Positions 20,045 to 33,169 of a stretch of DNA of 64,000 nt are shown here, in pieces. The stretch is from Astragalus membranaceus (Eukaryota > Streptophyta > Magnoliopsida > Fabales > Fabaceae): positions 90,440,270-90,504,269 of the forward strand of contig CM076850.1 of assembly GCA_039519185.1 (NCBI GenBank), written 5' to 3'. Numbering within the stretch: the first letter of the stretch is position 1; every line of letters begins with the position of its first letter. The notes under the pieces are model-generated. The model worked only from the letters and a program-made list of their open reading frames with translations. It was not told the origin of the DNA and searched no databases. A program made the translations under genes and the position numbers.

Positions 20045-23000
20045 TCTATTTATACCAATAAACCACATCTGATTTTACCCAAATAGACATTACTAATCAA
20101 TGCCACCTGTTTTTACTTCACAAATTTTTTCCCAATTCAGGGGTAGATTTGTCATTTTCGTGGCAAACACCTCTGAAAGAAATTTTCCCACTTTCACGAG
20201 AAAAACTTTCCCATTTCCCGTTTCTCCGTGCAAACTTTCCCACCTCCCACAACGAACCCTTTCCCTTTCCCTTTCTCCCTTTCTCCCTCATTCATGGCGA
20301 ACCCCTTCCGTTTTCAGCTTCAATCAAAGGTACACCGAACGGAACTTCACAGTCATCCACTCTTGATCTTGCGATTTCATCATCGGCATCAGCGTTAGTA
20401 AAAGCGGTAACCTTTGATTTTCTTCCAAAAAACGATTTCCTCTGCTTAAAAATCCATTAATCTATGTTTTAGGGTTTAACGCTTTTAACTTCTTCATCCT
20501 CCATTTCCTTCCTCTTCCTCTTTCGATAATTCCCCTTTCTTACTGCCTCTCTTCTCCCCGTATATCTCTCCCTTCACACAGTTTCATACCTCCAATTTCC
20601 CCCTTCCTTTTTGTGCTATGGAGTTCATTGGTATGGTGGTGGTGTTGTGTTTTCGTATTTCAGCTTTCAATTTCTACTCCTTCTATTTTGCTGACTGTTT
20701 TTATTTTTTCTTACATTTTCTATTTTGATGTTGAAGATGATGAAGATATATTTTATTGTGGTTGATAAAAGATGAAGAAGCAACTATGAGAGATCACTAG
20801 CTCCAAATCCTTCAATGTTATATGGGTAACATTTCTTTTACTTTTCAACGTTTTGTTTTGACATTTTTAGAATCTTCAAACTCATGCTCAATGAACTCAT
20901 AGCCACTACATTTATACCTCTTTCCATCTATTTTTTCATATGCTACATATGCTTATTTTAATAATAAGTCTCTTTTCTTTTTCAAAATTTTGCTTCAATT
21001 ATGTGTTTATGAACATTTGTTTTTATTTTTACTTTAGACATATTTATTCCTAAACTAGATTGTGATGTTTTCCCTTAACCAAAATAATGTCTACCAAGTG
21101 TTTGCCTTTATTCCCCACTCAAGATCAAAAGGTTATAACAAGTTAAAATGCTTTTGTGTTTCTTTTCATAACTTAAAAGTTAGTTTAGCATCTTAATTAA
21201 TGTATTTTAATTTATTAAAGCCATCAATGGAGTTATTCTGGAGGATGCATATAATGGAGTCTATTTGGCTGGTAAAAAATGACATAGTAACTTGGTGTCC
21301 TTTTACATTGATTTACTTTTCAGCCTTTCAGACCTTTCCCCTTTGCATTTCATTATGTTTTTTTATTCTTAATTAGTTATTTATGCTTTTATGTTGGACT
21401 TTGTTTTTGATTTTGTAGTCAGTCATGGGATTTTTGCTATTTGGAAGAATTGATGTTTTGTCTATGCTACACAGGATTGATGTTTTCTCTGCTCAATCTG
21501 GTATTGTTACTTTCTTTTTGTCTTATGGTCCCTGAATCCATAAAAAATGGTTTTTGTTTACTATATTTCATTGTTGGAAAGTCCAACCTCATACTTGATG
21601 TTCTTTTCCTTTTGAAGCCTTATTTTCTTTCTTCTTTCAATTTTGGTTGGTTTGTAGGTCGTGGCTTCCAAGTGTGTCAATATGCTTCAAATTGCATACC
21701 TCATTTTTTGATGCAAAAGTTGCTTCACATATGTTTTTTCAGGAAGTATGGGAGACTTCTCACTTGAAGAAGGGTTAAGCTTCCTTCCCTAGGTATCATA
21801 CTGTGACTCACTATTATTTGTTGTTTGTGTTTTTATTTACAAGCTATTTAATCAATATATAATATGGTGCCAAGATGCTTTGACATTTTAAAATACATAC
21901 TTTAACATGCAGGCAACGTGCTAGAGATGTTGAGCAACCATGCAAAGCAATGCAAAGTCCAAACACATCATATGGCTTTTCCCTAGCTTTTAGCTGCAAT
22001 AACAAATTTCATATTTCAAAGTTTTTATTTTTTGTTTGCAGCCTATTTTTAATGTCAAAGACAGAAGTTTATGCTTTTGAAAATTACATATTTTAGAGTT
22101 TATATCATGTTTCAATTTTGTTACAGGTAATCATCTGTCCAATTTAATCAATATTTTCTTATTTGAAAGAAGTTTATGCTTTTATTAGTACTAGACAACT
22201 ATTGAGCCTTTTATATATATTCTAAGCCTATCTTGATTTCAATTCATGGTCATAAGCCAAAACATGTTATCATCATACAAATAAGTACCAAGTGTTGCGA
22301 TCATGTGAGATTATGATAGTTTCTTAGTTTTTATGTTTCATTTAGTTGTACAGCTTAAATGTTTGACTTATACCATTAACTTGTGTTAATGAGTGACAGA
22401 GGAACGGTGGTGAGGTGAGTAACAGAGGAAAGCTGGAGTTAACTTACTATTGAGCAAGTGGATGAAGGAGCGTGATTTCTCTAATGTTATATACGAGGTG
22501 TTGAAATTGCATGACTTTAACAGATAAAGAAGCACTATATTTAGGGGATTTCATGTTTACCTCTTCTAAGAATGAGAATTGAAGCACTCTCCAAAAATTA
22601 ATTAGCATATTTTTTTTTTGAGAATTCTGATTATACGTGTTCATTCAATTGCTTTGATATTTTCCAGTTTTCTTTTATATTATAGATATGGCCATATTGT
22701 TGTGTTTTGATGGTTTATTTTTGGTCTGGCTATGGTTGCCTGTGTGGAGGAGAGTATGAAAGAAGGTATTATTGTTTTCTCATTTCTCAAAGGCATTACT
22801 GTTTTCTCATTTTCTCAATCCTTCTTCCTTTGCTTTAACTAGCTCATTGAGTAAATGTTTTTGTGTGATTATACATGAGAATTCTATGCTGACAGAGGTT
22901 GTGATTATACATGATAATAGTCAAATAAATAAATACATGAGAATTCTATGCTGACAGAGGTTGTGATTACTCAGTTGTCAGGCTTCATATCTATTTTTCT

Positions 23001-24680
23001 ATGTTGTATTTTATGTCTCTTTCTAATCTGTTTTGGGTTAGGGATATTGACTTTGTTACATTCAGTCTTTTAGCTTGCTTGACACTTCTTGTGCTATAAC
23101 TATATATCTTTTCTTTTAATAAAACTTTGTGTTATAGAAAAAAGAAAGAAAACTAATTTTATTGTAGAATCAAAGTTTCACATAGAGAGAAGTGGAACAA
23201 AGGCAATAACCATAAGAACAACGTAGCAGCTTGGCTTGACAAGGAATGTGAGCTGAAATATTGATTTGTTTCTCCATGCTTTGCTGGGATAGGGAGTTTG
23301 TTTTGCATGATGCTCAAGGATCAGAGAGAATTGTTCTGTGCTATTATTGGAAGATGTTAGCTTAATGGGTTGGTAGTTTGAACTCCACCAGAGTTGTTTT
23401 CCTTGGTTAATTGTTCTACGGTATTTATCAATACCCATTAATTTTGTTCTGCTTTGATATGATTCGTTAAAATTATGGGAATGGCATTTTTAATTGTTAT
23501 ATCTGATTTACTTCATTGGGCCATCTTATACCTCTGAAATCTGAGATTTTCCGAACATGCAACTCTAACTGTTTTTTTGGAAGGTATAGGTTGTTGATAT
23601 AAGTTTCTTATAATTTTGTTATATCTGATTTGCCTAATTTTTTCTTCATCGCGAGTTTTTGTTTAACCTTTTTTTGTTTCCATTCCTTTGCTGTTAGGGT
23701 TTGTTCCTTCATTCTTACCTTCACTAACACTTTGTTGGTGAAATATTTTTATCGGCCTCAACCTCTACTAACACTTGGTTGTGTTCTTTTTGAAATGCAA
23801 GGCAAGTTTTTGCATAGACCAAGGTTTCATCTCAACCCATTGATTCAACATCTTCTGTCAGAGGTGCAAGCGTAATTTGTGGGAGTCTACAAGTGTCCAT
23901 AGAATGTTTATCGGCTTCGATCCTTTTAACATCGAATGAAGGAGATGTGATGATGGCGTCAAGAAATTTGGGCTTGAATATAATCTTGAGGACAAAGCTG
24001 CTTTGATGACTTATTTTATCCGGTTTGAACTACATTTTTGTCCAAATTATCTTAACAAGTAACATGCAGTAACTTAGGTTTTCACTAATGATTAGGCAGA
24101 GTATGGCCGTAATGGTGAATGATTTTTATCCAATTTTATGAGTTTCTCTATGATTTGGCAGAGTTCGGCAATAATAGTGGAGTAACTTAGGTCTTAAAAG
24201 TGCTATAACTTGGCGGTTTTAGTAAGTTTTATCACACTCATGGTAGCTAGGAAATGAAGTACTATTTAAAGACAAAAAACTGTTGTATAGTAGCTTAAAA
24301 CTAAATGGATAAAGTATTGTTTTATAGATCTCAAAATGTATAAGTTTGTGTTAGGATTTTATATTTTTCTTTGTGCAAGATTGTCATTTAATTTATTGGT
24401 CGTTTAAACTTACAAAACAATTTGATTATTATCATCCGACTTATCGTTTTAATAGTAATTTTTATCTAATTAAAATTTATATGTTGTTCTACTTTTTTTT
24501 GCGGTTAAATTGTTTGATTTTTAGTGACTTCTGATTTTGTCCCACAATAACAAAACTAACATTGTTTGGTGTTCTATGTCCATTTTTAGAACAATGGGGT
24601 TTCAAATTTTCAATTTTGGTTTGACTACTAAATACCACATAACGCAATCAACCCGTGCATCCGCACGGGTATGTTACTAG
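20045..24680. mobile_element. Non-autonomous Helitron
   Basis: The left end starts TC (tctatttatacc) after A at 20044; the right end is CTAG (24677-24680) before T at 24681, the A/T insertion rule of Helitrons. Ten bases before the right end is a perfect 8-bp hairpin, acccgtgc-atcc-gcacgggt (24651-24670). There is no target duplication. The 4,636-bp interior has pyrimidine-rich stretches (20150-20620) and several unmatched short frames (21441-21767 is the longest) but no Rep/helicase sequence. Host gene pieces may be present, but none is recognised. Confidence 0.8.
22873..22970. repeat. Tandem duplication inside the Helitron
   Basis: gagaattctatgctgacaga followed by ggttgtgatta occurs twice, starting near 22877 and 22940, separated by about 63 bp. 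Confidence 0.8.
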
Positions 24681-24786
24681 TATTAATTTAAAGTAAAAAT
24701 AAATAATAATAATAATAATAATAGTAATAGTAATAATTAATATCACATTTATTTTTCTTCTACAATGAAACTAATTTTTTTTGTTA

Positions 24787-24905
24787 CCATGTTTTTGTGT
24801 GCAGTTTCCACCAGTTTTGCTGATGACTAATCTATGTCGGGGAACCTGGCTGGCCACGGGTAGCCGACTTTGCCGGCCCGTGTGGTTCTCCTCTCTCAAA
24901 AGAAT
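24787..24905 (-). mobile_element. SINE-like copy, minus orientation (partial)
   Basis: The reverse complement of this stretch matches the 3' half of the element at 24980-25175 (ttcttttgggaggggagaa, cacacgggccg, acccgtggccagc, accggtggaaa). It therefore appears to be a second, truncated copy in inverted orientation. Confidence 0.45.
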
Positions 24906-24979
24906 TTTTTCCTATTAATACATGACTAGTAAATAACAAGGTATCTAGATATAAATTTAAATATAACCAACATGATATA

Positions 24980-25190
24980 GCAACAAGGGTTGATCTGAGT
25001 GGTAACTAGACTCGGATCCTACCCTAAAGTCTCGGATTCGAAACTTGGGTGTGGCAAAAATTCTTTTGGGAGGGGAGAATCACACGGGCCGACAAATCCG
25101 GGTACCCGTGGCCAGCTAGGTTCCCAAGTGTAGATTAATTAGTCATCGGCAAAACCGGTGGAAATAATCTCAAAAAAAAAAAACCGGTGG
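24980..25190 (+). mobile_element. tRNA-derived SINE-like element
   Basis: The head has a box A-like gatctgagtggt (24992-25003) and a box B-like ggattcgaaac (25033-25043), the internal RNA polymerase III promoter arrangement of tRNA-derived SINEs. The body continues to an A-rich tail near 25170-25185. The family is not named. Confidence 0.5.
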
Positions 25191-25204
25191 AAACTACGCA
25201 CCAA

Positions 25205-25400
25205 TGACATGGTAACAAAAAAATATGGTATAACATAAGTGGTAAATACTTGGGCTCCTTAACCATTTGGTCAAGGTTTCGATACCTGACCGGTGTGTAT
25301 GGTAAATACCTAGTGGGAGAGGTCAACCCCGTTGATGGATCTCGGTACCTCAAAAGATTAGTCTCTGCAGTTGTGCGTGCAAGGGATACATTGTTTTACC
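25205..25400 (+). mobile_element. Second SINE-like head
   Basis: aagtggtaaatacttgggct followed by ggtttcgatacc (box B-like, about 25275-25286) again suggests a tRNA-derived head. The tail is unclear. Confidence 0.35.
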
Positions 25401-25830
25401 AAAAAAAATATATAAATGTGAAATACTAAAATGTCAATTTATTCGGTATATATATAATCTTATTATTCTTGATTGCATGTCTAAGTTTCCTGGAAACAAA
25501 AAATACATATCCAAAAGGTATTATTTTAGTGAAGAGCATTGTTATACATAGTGAGAAAACCAATCGTGAAATCTAATGAAACTACGTGGTTCGTTTTAAT
25601 TAGTAGAGAAACAAATGCTTCAGTATTTTGTCGAATACAAAAGGGTCAAACAGTGTTGACCAACCAATAACAAAACAGTGTTGACCAACCAATAACAAAA
25701 CCCTCGCGGTGTATCCACGAGAAATCCCTCGCTATATTCAGCAATTCTCGTGAAATCTAGTGAAAGTTGAAAAAAGAATGCCTCTTCACAAACACACAAA
25801 AAACGCAACACACCAAAAAAACACACAATA
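25401..25830. other. AT-rich spacer
   Basis: No gene recognised. A 28-bp direct duplication around aacagtgttgaccaaccaat occurs near 25650 and 25674. The minus-strand frame here is unmatched. Confidence 0.4.
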
Positions 25831-25831
25831 C

Positions 25832-26710
25832 CTATGAAGCCTCGATACTTCAAAAATGGAGGCGTACCCGTGTCGGATACGTATCCGATACCGATACGCA
25901 CCTGATACTTCCCGATACGTACTCAAAGAGTATCTAATAATTTTTTAATTCTTTTTAAAAAATATTTGACTCGATACTTTTCAGATACATCTTTGATACT
26001 TCTTACCAACTAATGATACTTCTCAGATACTTTTTCGATACCTCTTACCAACTAAGCACATTATTGTCACTCATATATGATACACTTTAATACCTCAATA
26101 ATTAAAAGACAAAATTATATGTTTTTTCGTAATACAATAATAGAAGAAATAATACATTGTGATATGAGTGGGATAAATATACGTAACTATCTCTACTTGA
26201 TAAGATCACAAGTATTTATTTCTACAATGTGATGAATATATATTGACTAATGATATGCTTATGTTTTATTGACCAATTACGTACTAATATGAATATCTTA
26301 GTCTATAAAAAGTCATCTATTTCTGCCACTGACTATTCGTATTATACGATTTCGGGTGGTCTCAGTTACTTGTCCACAATTACTTTTTATGACTAGTCAC
26401 TCATACATAGGTGTGTCGGTTGTCCTCTTCCTTTCATCCATATATTTTGTGTGATTTTTTTTATCTATTTGGGCAGTTTTTTTTTTCATATCTATAAAGT
26501 GCAATATTTCAGTTTTTCATCTTTGTTTTTTTCTATTTGTGTTTCTATTCTATTTTATTTTTTCTGTTATGTTTTTATATATTTAAATTTTAATTTAATT
26601 TTTTATTAAAGTATCCTAGCCGTGTCGTATCTTGATTTTCAAAATTTTCCCGTATCCCCGTATCCGTATCGTGTCGTATCCCGTATCGTATCCGGTATCC
26701 AGGCTTCATA
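25832..26710. mobile_element. Foldback/MITE-like element with gatac-rich ends
   Basis: tatgaagcctcgatac at the left and an inverted partner (gtatccaggcttcata) at the right form imperfect terminal repeats. Just inside both ends are clusters of cgtatccgatac/gtatcgtgtcgtatcc words in opposite order. The interior is AT-rich and non-coding. A 3-bp tac may be the target duplication; the superfamily is undecided. Confidence 0.45.
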
Positions 26711-26717
26711 TACACCC

Positions 26718-26978
<261 letters not shown>

Positions 26979-27387
26979 GACTATTGTGTAATATCCAGCA
27001 TTAACAAATAGATCCAATCCATTAATTTTTAAAAGTTGTAATGAATGGATTTAATGAATTTATTAGTGGATGGATTGAATGGATGATGAAACTAATGGAT
27101 GATTTTGACACTCCTAATTTCAAGTCATTAACACCACGAATAAGCAATATGATCGACTCAAATAAGACTCATTTTTATAAACTTTTTCAACTACATTAAA
27201 ACCAGACATTTATAGCATTACGTATGCACTTTTCATGCATTGGCATTGCAAGTCGAGACAAAAAAAGGGTGATTCACCACAAAGAAACAAAAAAAGTCAG
27301 AAAAGTAACTTCTTACCCACATCTATGTGTTACTTCCATAGGCCACATTACAAATTACAACCACCGATTTTTTAATAGCCAAATCAA

Positions 27388-27680
27388 TGGTGGATAGACC
27401 TTTCTCCCATACTGGACAAAGAATTTTCTTTGTGCAGATGAAGCCCGCAGACGCAACACACCTCTCTCTCTGTGCGCGCGCGCCTGCGCGAACTATAGTC
27501 ATGTTTAATGTTTTTACTTTTTAAACACATCGAAACACAACACACCATTTTGTATAATCATGTCTAATGTTTTTACTTTTTAAACACACAGAAACACAAC
27601 ACACCATTTTGTACCTCTTTCTCTATGCGAACAGGCACACACTCTCTCTACGAACAGGCAAACACAACACACCATTTTGC

Positions 27681-27724
<44 letters not shown>

Positions 27725-27960
27725 AGGAACAAAATACAGCAGACCTAGGCTCTCTTTGCAGCAACAACACACATAACACAACACACGTACTCTTACTAGT
27801 TTGAACTCCATTTTTCTAGGAACTCGTCAAACTCTCACCATTTGATAAAAAATCACTTCTTTTTACTTTTATTTTGAAGGAATTCAAATAAGGGAAGCCA
27901 ATAGTGGTAAAGTTTTATATTTTATCATTCATTTCAAAAGTTTTGAGTCTTTCCATCCCG
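27388..27960 (+). repeat. First, isolated ~520-bp satellite monomer
   Basis: Carries the same ordered words as the array at 31.7-34.8 kb: caatggtggatagac, gacaaagaattttctttgtg, cacacctctctc, catgtctaatgtttttactt, accattttgcacctctct and a CT tract, ggaacaaaatacagcag, then cactcctttttactttcatt-like sequence. It carries an internal duplication of the cacaacacaccattttgtac part. Confidence 0.75.
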
Positions 27961-30330
27961 AGTTTTTCTGCAGCTTTAAATAAGCAATAAGTAAGTTGCT
28001 TGCTGGTTTGTGTGTAATCTCCTTTGTTTGGACTTTTGTTTTTCTCCGGCAAGATTTAAGTTTCTTACTGGTTATTAGATGATTTTGATTTTCCAGTCGT
28101 TCCTTTCGTACATTGCTAATCGTTGCTTCTGGATATTTTCTACTATGTCATTTGTATTTCTTCTTAAAACACCTAACCCATCCACAGGATAAAGACAATG
28201 CGAAGGAGAGTAAAATTTTCTCTCAAGTTTGATTGTTGGAAAAACAACTTCATATAAGAAATTGGGTAGGCACATAGTTGAACAAAAACACCTTCATTTA
28301 CTAATATTTGTTTTGGTGTTTTCTCTCTGGATCACCTTGATGCCAATAGATTTCCTTAGACATCTTAAATGGTAGAAAGAAATTAAAAAAAATGATAATC
28401 ATATGCAGAAACACCTGCACATAGTTGGTGTTTTCTCTCTCAATCAACGATTAGCAATGTACTAAAGGAATGACACACTTTCTACTCAAAATTCATTTCT
28501 ATTAGTGGAGGAGTTTTCAATTCTATTAACAATTTTTCATTTCTGTTGTAGCCGTAGTTGAGTAGCTGATCTGAGTATAAGTAGGAAACACTTTGTAGCC
28601 ACACGATTCATTGTGAAAATAAGAAATTCTGTTAGATTCTTCTTAGTTCTTTCTTCCTCCTTCCATGGAGTTCATCTTGCAAAATCAACATATATAGCTT
28701 GTTTTCCAAACTTCAAACATTCTGATCACTAATAATAGAACTGCACAATATTATGCAGTCCAGTCCATAATGGTGGTGCGTGCGCTTCGTGTTATGGCGA
28801 GGCACGTAGAGATTCTCACGAGGAAGTCCATCTTCGAGGGTGGCGTATGTCACGTGTACTTGTTAGGGGTAGTTCATCGCTCTTAGGTATATTGATTTTT
28901 GTCCTTCTTTTGTTTTATACTAATTTAGTACTATATATCCACGTCAAAAAAATTTAGAAATTTTATATCAATTTAAAATATTCTGTGTCATATTCCATTT
29001 TGATTGTAGAAGTCAAGAGAATAAGCACGAGCGGTGCTGCGATTCCTCAAATCAGATCATCTATTTTTGGAAGTGGACAAAAAAAGAGCCCAGAAGCTAT
29101 CGCTAATAGTATTGCTAACTTAACTTGTCGACTATATATAATCTGCTCAAATATGATAACATGAATAATTGAATTATGTGGTGTCAAAATGTTGTGTTTT
29201 ATAGTTAATTTATCATGTTGATTTTGTGCAAAATATGTTTTTTAGATGATAGGTTATGTTTTAATTGAAAAACATAAAACCTTAACTGAGAAATTCAATT
29301 CTATGAATTGACATGATTTTTGTTTTGTTGAGTTGAAGTGATTTGATTCATTTTAACCTTATTTGAACCCCTTCAAAATATCCTTTCATTAGGGATTTTG
29401 ATTAAAATATTTAAGAAACTTAATATTATTATGATTATGAGAATAAACTATAATATCAAGTGTATGTTGTTTATATCGTTAAGGATTAACAGAGTATTGT
29501 TGTTTAAACTTGCCGGTTAATTCTTAGGTGATAAACATTTAACCGCTATCTTGGTAGTGTGAGACGTACTAGAAAACGAATCTATGGATGCTAAGATTAG
29601 GAATTTAGCATGACTTGTAATGACTTACTTTATTAAGGACTTTAATGTCTCTGTTTATGGAATGAAAAAACTTTGAAAAAGCTTTAGAAAGAGAGTGAAA
29701 GACTCAAAACCACTTTTTAAGTTCCTTTTTTGATCGACTCACTAAAGTGATATATGTTTCGATATATACATTCACTGAGTATAGTCCATCCCATTGCTAC
29801 ATTTCAGAAACATATTGATTTCTCCATTCCCAGCATCACCCTCTCTCATGAGGCCACCGCCAGTCTAGTCCGTTTGCTTGTTGCATCCACTGTCATTAGG
29901 AAAGGGAAAGGTAGAAGTTCTTTTTGACAAAGGAAAAGTAAAAGTTGGAAACTTAGAAAGAAAGTGTTTTATTTTAGTTATTTTAATTTTAGTCGTTGAT
30001 CTTTCATTAAAGAAATGGAGAGATAAGATTGATTGACATTATTTTGTAAAGTTTTAGTTTCACAGAGACAATCCGCTCCCCTTGTTTATACATGAATGTC
30101 AATTCCCTCTAACGGTCGGTAATTAACTTCTTATCATCTTCTATCCTTTTTTTTTTGTCAACATCATCTTCTATCCTAACAAAAGGGAATTATAATGGTT
30201 GGGCCACCCATTTGACAAAGATTATTATATCTCACAACAATGGCACTTGGATATCATGCTATCATCGTGATTTATATTTAGGAAATTATAAAGTTTCTTC
30301 GCTCTAACACAAAAGAATATATCATACGAA
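27961..30330. other. AT-rich DNA, nothing recognised
   Basis: No frame above about 70 codons and no familiar domain. A GC-richer patch at 28770-28880 and another at 29010-29110 could be decayed exons, but neither can be assigned. Confidence 0.35.
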
Positions 30331-30346
30331 AAGAAAGAAAAAAAAC

Positions 30347-30553
30347 ATGCAAGGTGTAGTGCACCCAAATACAATGAAAGTGGAAAGAAAAATATTCATG
30401 GTTGCATTTGCCACTACAAGAACTTTTGTTCCATCCCCAACCTTGAGAAAATTGATCAAAATATTGCCACCATATTATCAGTCACTTATGATACTTATGA
30501 AGAACATCAACTCTACAATCAACCTGCCCAATTCTAAGCCTCATCGACATTAA
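30347..30553 (+). other. Unsupported 68-codon ORF
   Basis: An open frame starting MQGVVHPNTMK with no recognised motif, surrounded by AT-rich DNA. It is more likely chance than a gene. Confidence 0.15.
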
Positions 30554-30661
30554 TTCTTTGATTTATTTTTGTGCAATGCATGAATGTTTAATCGACAACC
30601 CATTTTGAGTTGCACTTAACAATTCAGAAGAAGTAATCTAAGAGCATGTGTGATTAGAATT

Positions 30662-30765
30662 GTCTTAAGACAAGTTTTGGTAAATGTTTTGATATAACTA
30701 TCAAAACATTATCTTAAGACACGACGCTTACCACTTCCGATTACCTCAGCCAATGTTTTGATATA
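30662..30765. repeat. Palindromic MITE-like remnant
   Basis: gtcttaagac occurs at both ends of a 59-bp palindrome whose centre is tgttttgata-taac-tatcaaaaca, a perfect 10-bp stem. A second gttttgatataac copy follows at about 30742. Confidence 0.5.
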
Positions 30766-31363
30766 ACAAAACATTCACCGAGCTAATAGGAAGGTGGTGG
30801 CGCGAGTTGAGAGAGAGCAGAAGGAAGGGGGAGGAGGAGGCGACGGGAGGTGATGACGGCGCCAGAGAGTGGGTGGAGACGACGGAGGAAAGATAGAGTG
30901 GAGGAGGGAGGGTTTGCGGTGGTGGTTATTCTACCAAAAAGTTATATTTGGGGGTAAATCAATATTTAATCTACGGGTTCAACTTTCTTAACCGTTGTCT
31001 CCACTTGTATAAGCTGTAAAGTCTCTTTGTTGTCAATGCGATGAGTGAGAGAGAGTGCGAGTGTGGGGAGGCGGCACTGTGGCCGCCGGCAGTCGCAAAT
31101 CAAAGGGGACGGTGGTTCTGGTTGGTGGGAATAAGGAGCGCAAATATTTCGAAGTGTGCAAGGGAGGTTCGATAGTAGGAGAGGGTTCAGGAGTGATGGT
31201 AGGCATGAACGGCAGTTTTGATATGAAGCTCTGTTTGAAACAAAAGAATATGCAGGGGGTGGTAGACGGTTGGGGGTGAAGGGAGAGGAGGGAATCTCAG
31301 TGGCCTGGAGGGAAGAAAGCGGATGTAGCTAGATCCAACAAGGACGAGAGGAATAATGGTAAC

Positions 31364-31641
31364 GTATCATCATTCTTTTTCACTAATTTTCCTGATTGGT
31401 TTAAGACAATAGATATGTTTGATGTCTTCACAAATCATGGGAGGGTGTTGGAGGTCGTAATCCCGAGGAAAAGAGAAGGCAGTTGGAGACAGTTTGGTTT
31501 TGTAGATTTCTTAACGTGAAAGAACCGAAAAGAATGGCTACTTATCTTGATAATATTATCGTGGAGGGGGAAAAGTTAGACGTGAATTTGTCTAGATTTC
31601 AACGCGATAATCCTAAGGTTTTGACTCCGAAAGAAGATTAA
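31364..31641 (+). pseudogene. RRM domain remnant, probably from a LINE-like element
   Basis: The frame from 31368 encodes FFFTNFPDWFKTIDMFDVF, then GRVLEVVIPRKREGSWRQ and FGFV, matching an RNA recognition motif with RNP2 (FFFTNF) and RNP1 (RQFGFV). One base appears lost after FGFV; in the shifted frame it continues VKEPKRMATYLDNIIVEGEK and LSRFQRDNPK. This RRM subtype is common in plant LINE-like and retroelement-associated ORFs. No endonuclease or reverse transcriptase follows. Confidence 0.55.
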
Positions 31642-31689
31642 TTGAGGAAGGGGAGGGAAGTGGTTATTAGAAAGAAGATCAATATGAGG

Positions 31690-32539
31690 ATGTACCTCTC
31701 TGAGAACAAAATACAGCAGGCCTACGCTCTCTTTGTAGAAAAACACACATAACACAACACACACTCTACTAGTTTGAACTCAATTTTTGTAGAAACTCAC
31801 CAAACTCTTACCATTTGATAAAAAAATCACTCCTTTTTACTTTCATTTTGAAGAAAATCAAACAAGGGAAGGCAATAGTGGTAAGCTTTTATATTTTAAC
31901 ATTCATTTCAAAAGTTTCCCGAGTCTTTTGAAATATTCATTTCAATGGTGGATAGACCATTTTCTCACACTGGACAAAGATTTTTCTTTGCGCAGATGAA
32001 GCCTGCTGACGCAACACACCTCTCTCCCTCTCTCTCTCTGCGAACTATCATGATGTCTAATGTTTTTACTTTTTAAACGCACACAAACACAACTCACCAT
32101 TTTGTACCTTTCTCTCTCTCTCTCTGTGAACAGGCACACACAACCCACTCTCTCTCTGCGAATAGACAAACAAAACACACCATTTTGCACCTCTCTCTTT
32201 CCCTCTCTCTAGGAACAAAATAAAGCAGGCCTAGGCTCTCTTTGCAGGAAAAACACACATAGCACAACAGACACTCACTAGTTTGAACTCCATTTTTGTA
32301 GAAACTCACCAAACTATCACCATTTGATAAAAAACTCACTCCTTATTACTTTCATTTTGAAGAAAATCAAACAAGGGAAGCTAATAGTGGTACCCTTTTA
32401 TATTTTAACATTCATTTCAAATATTCATTTCAAAAGTTTCTTGAGTCTTTTTAAATATTCATTTCAATGGTGGATAGACTATTTTCCCATACTGGACAAA
32501 GAATTTTCTTTATGCAGATGAAGCCCGCGGGCACAACAC

Positions 32540-32610
<71 letters not shown>

Positions 32611-33100
32611 CGCGAACTATCATCATGTCTAATGTTTTTACTTTTTAAATGCACACAAACACAACACCCCATTCTGTACCTCTCTCTATACAAACAGACA
32701 CTCACTCTCTCTGCGAACAGGCAAACACAACACACCATTTTGCACCTCTCTCTCTGTGGGAACAAAATACAGCAGACCTAGACTCTTTTTGCAGAAAAAA
32801 CACAGATAACACAGCAAACACTCTCACTAGTTTGAACTCCAATTTTGTAGAAGCTCGCCAAACTCTCACCATTGGATAAAAGAATCACTCCTTTTTACTT
32901 TCATTTTGAAGAAAATCAAACAAGGGAAGCCAATAGTGGTAAGGTTTTATATTTTCACATTCATTTCAAAAGTTTCTTGAGTCTTTTGAAATATTTATTT
33001 CAAATATTCATTTCAATGGTGGATAGACCATTTTCCCATACTGGACAAAGAATTTTCTTTGTGCAAATTAAGCCCGCGGATTCAACACCTCTCTCTCTCT

Positions 33101-33169
<69 letters not shown>

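Noticed and set aside
20100..20460. Two overlapping ORFs near the Helitron left end
   Set aside because: Low-complexity pyrimidine-rich sequence in two frames, no recognised domain; may be leader sequence.
24990..25060. Possible tRNA gene (box A and B present)
   Set aside because: No acceptor stem or anticodon arm can be folded; dispersed SINE-like context fits better.
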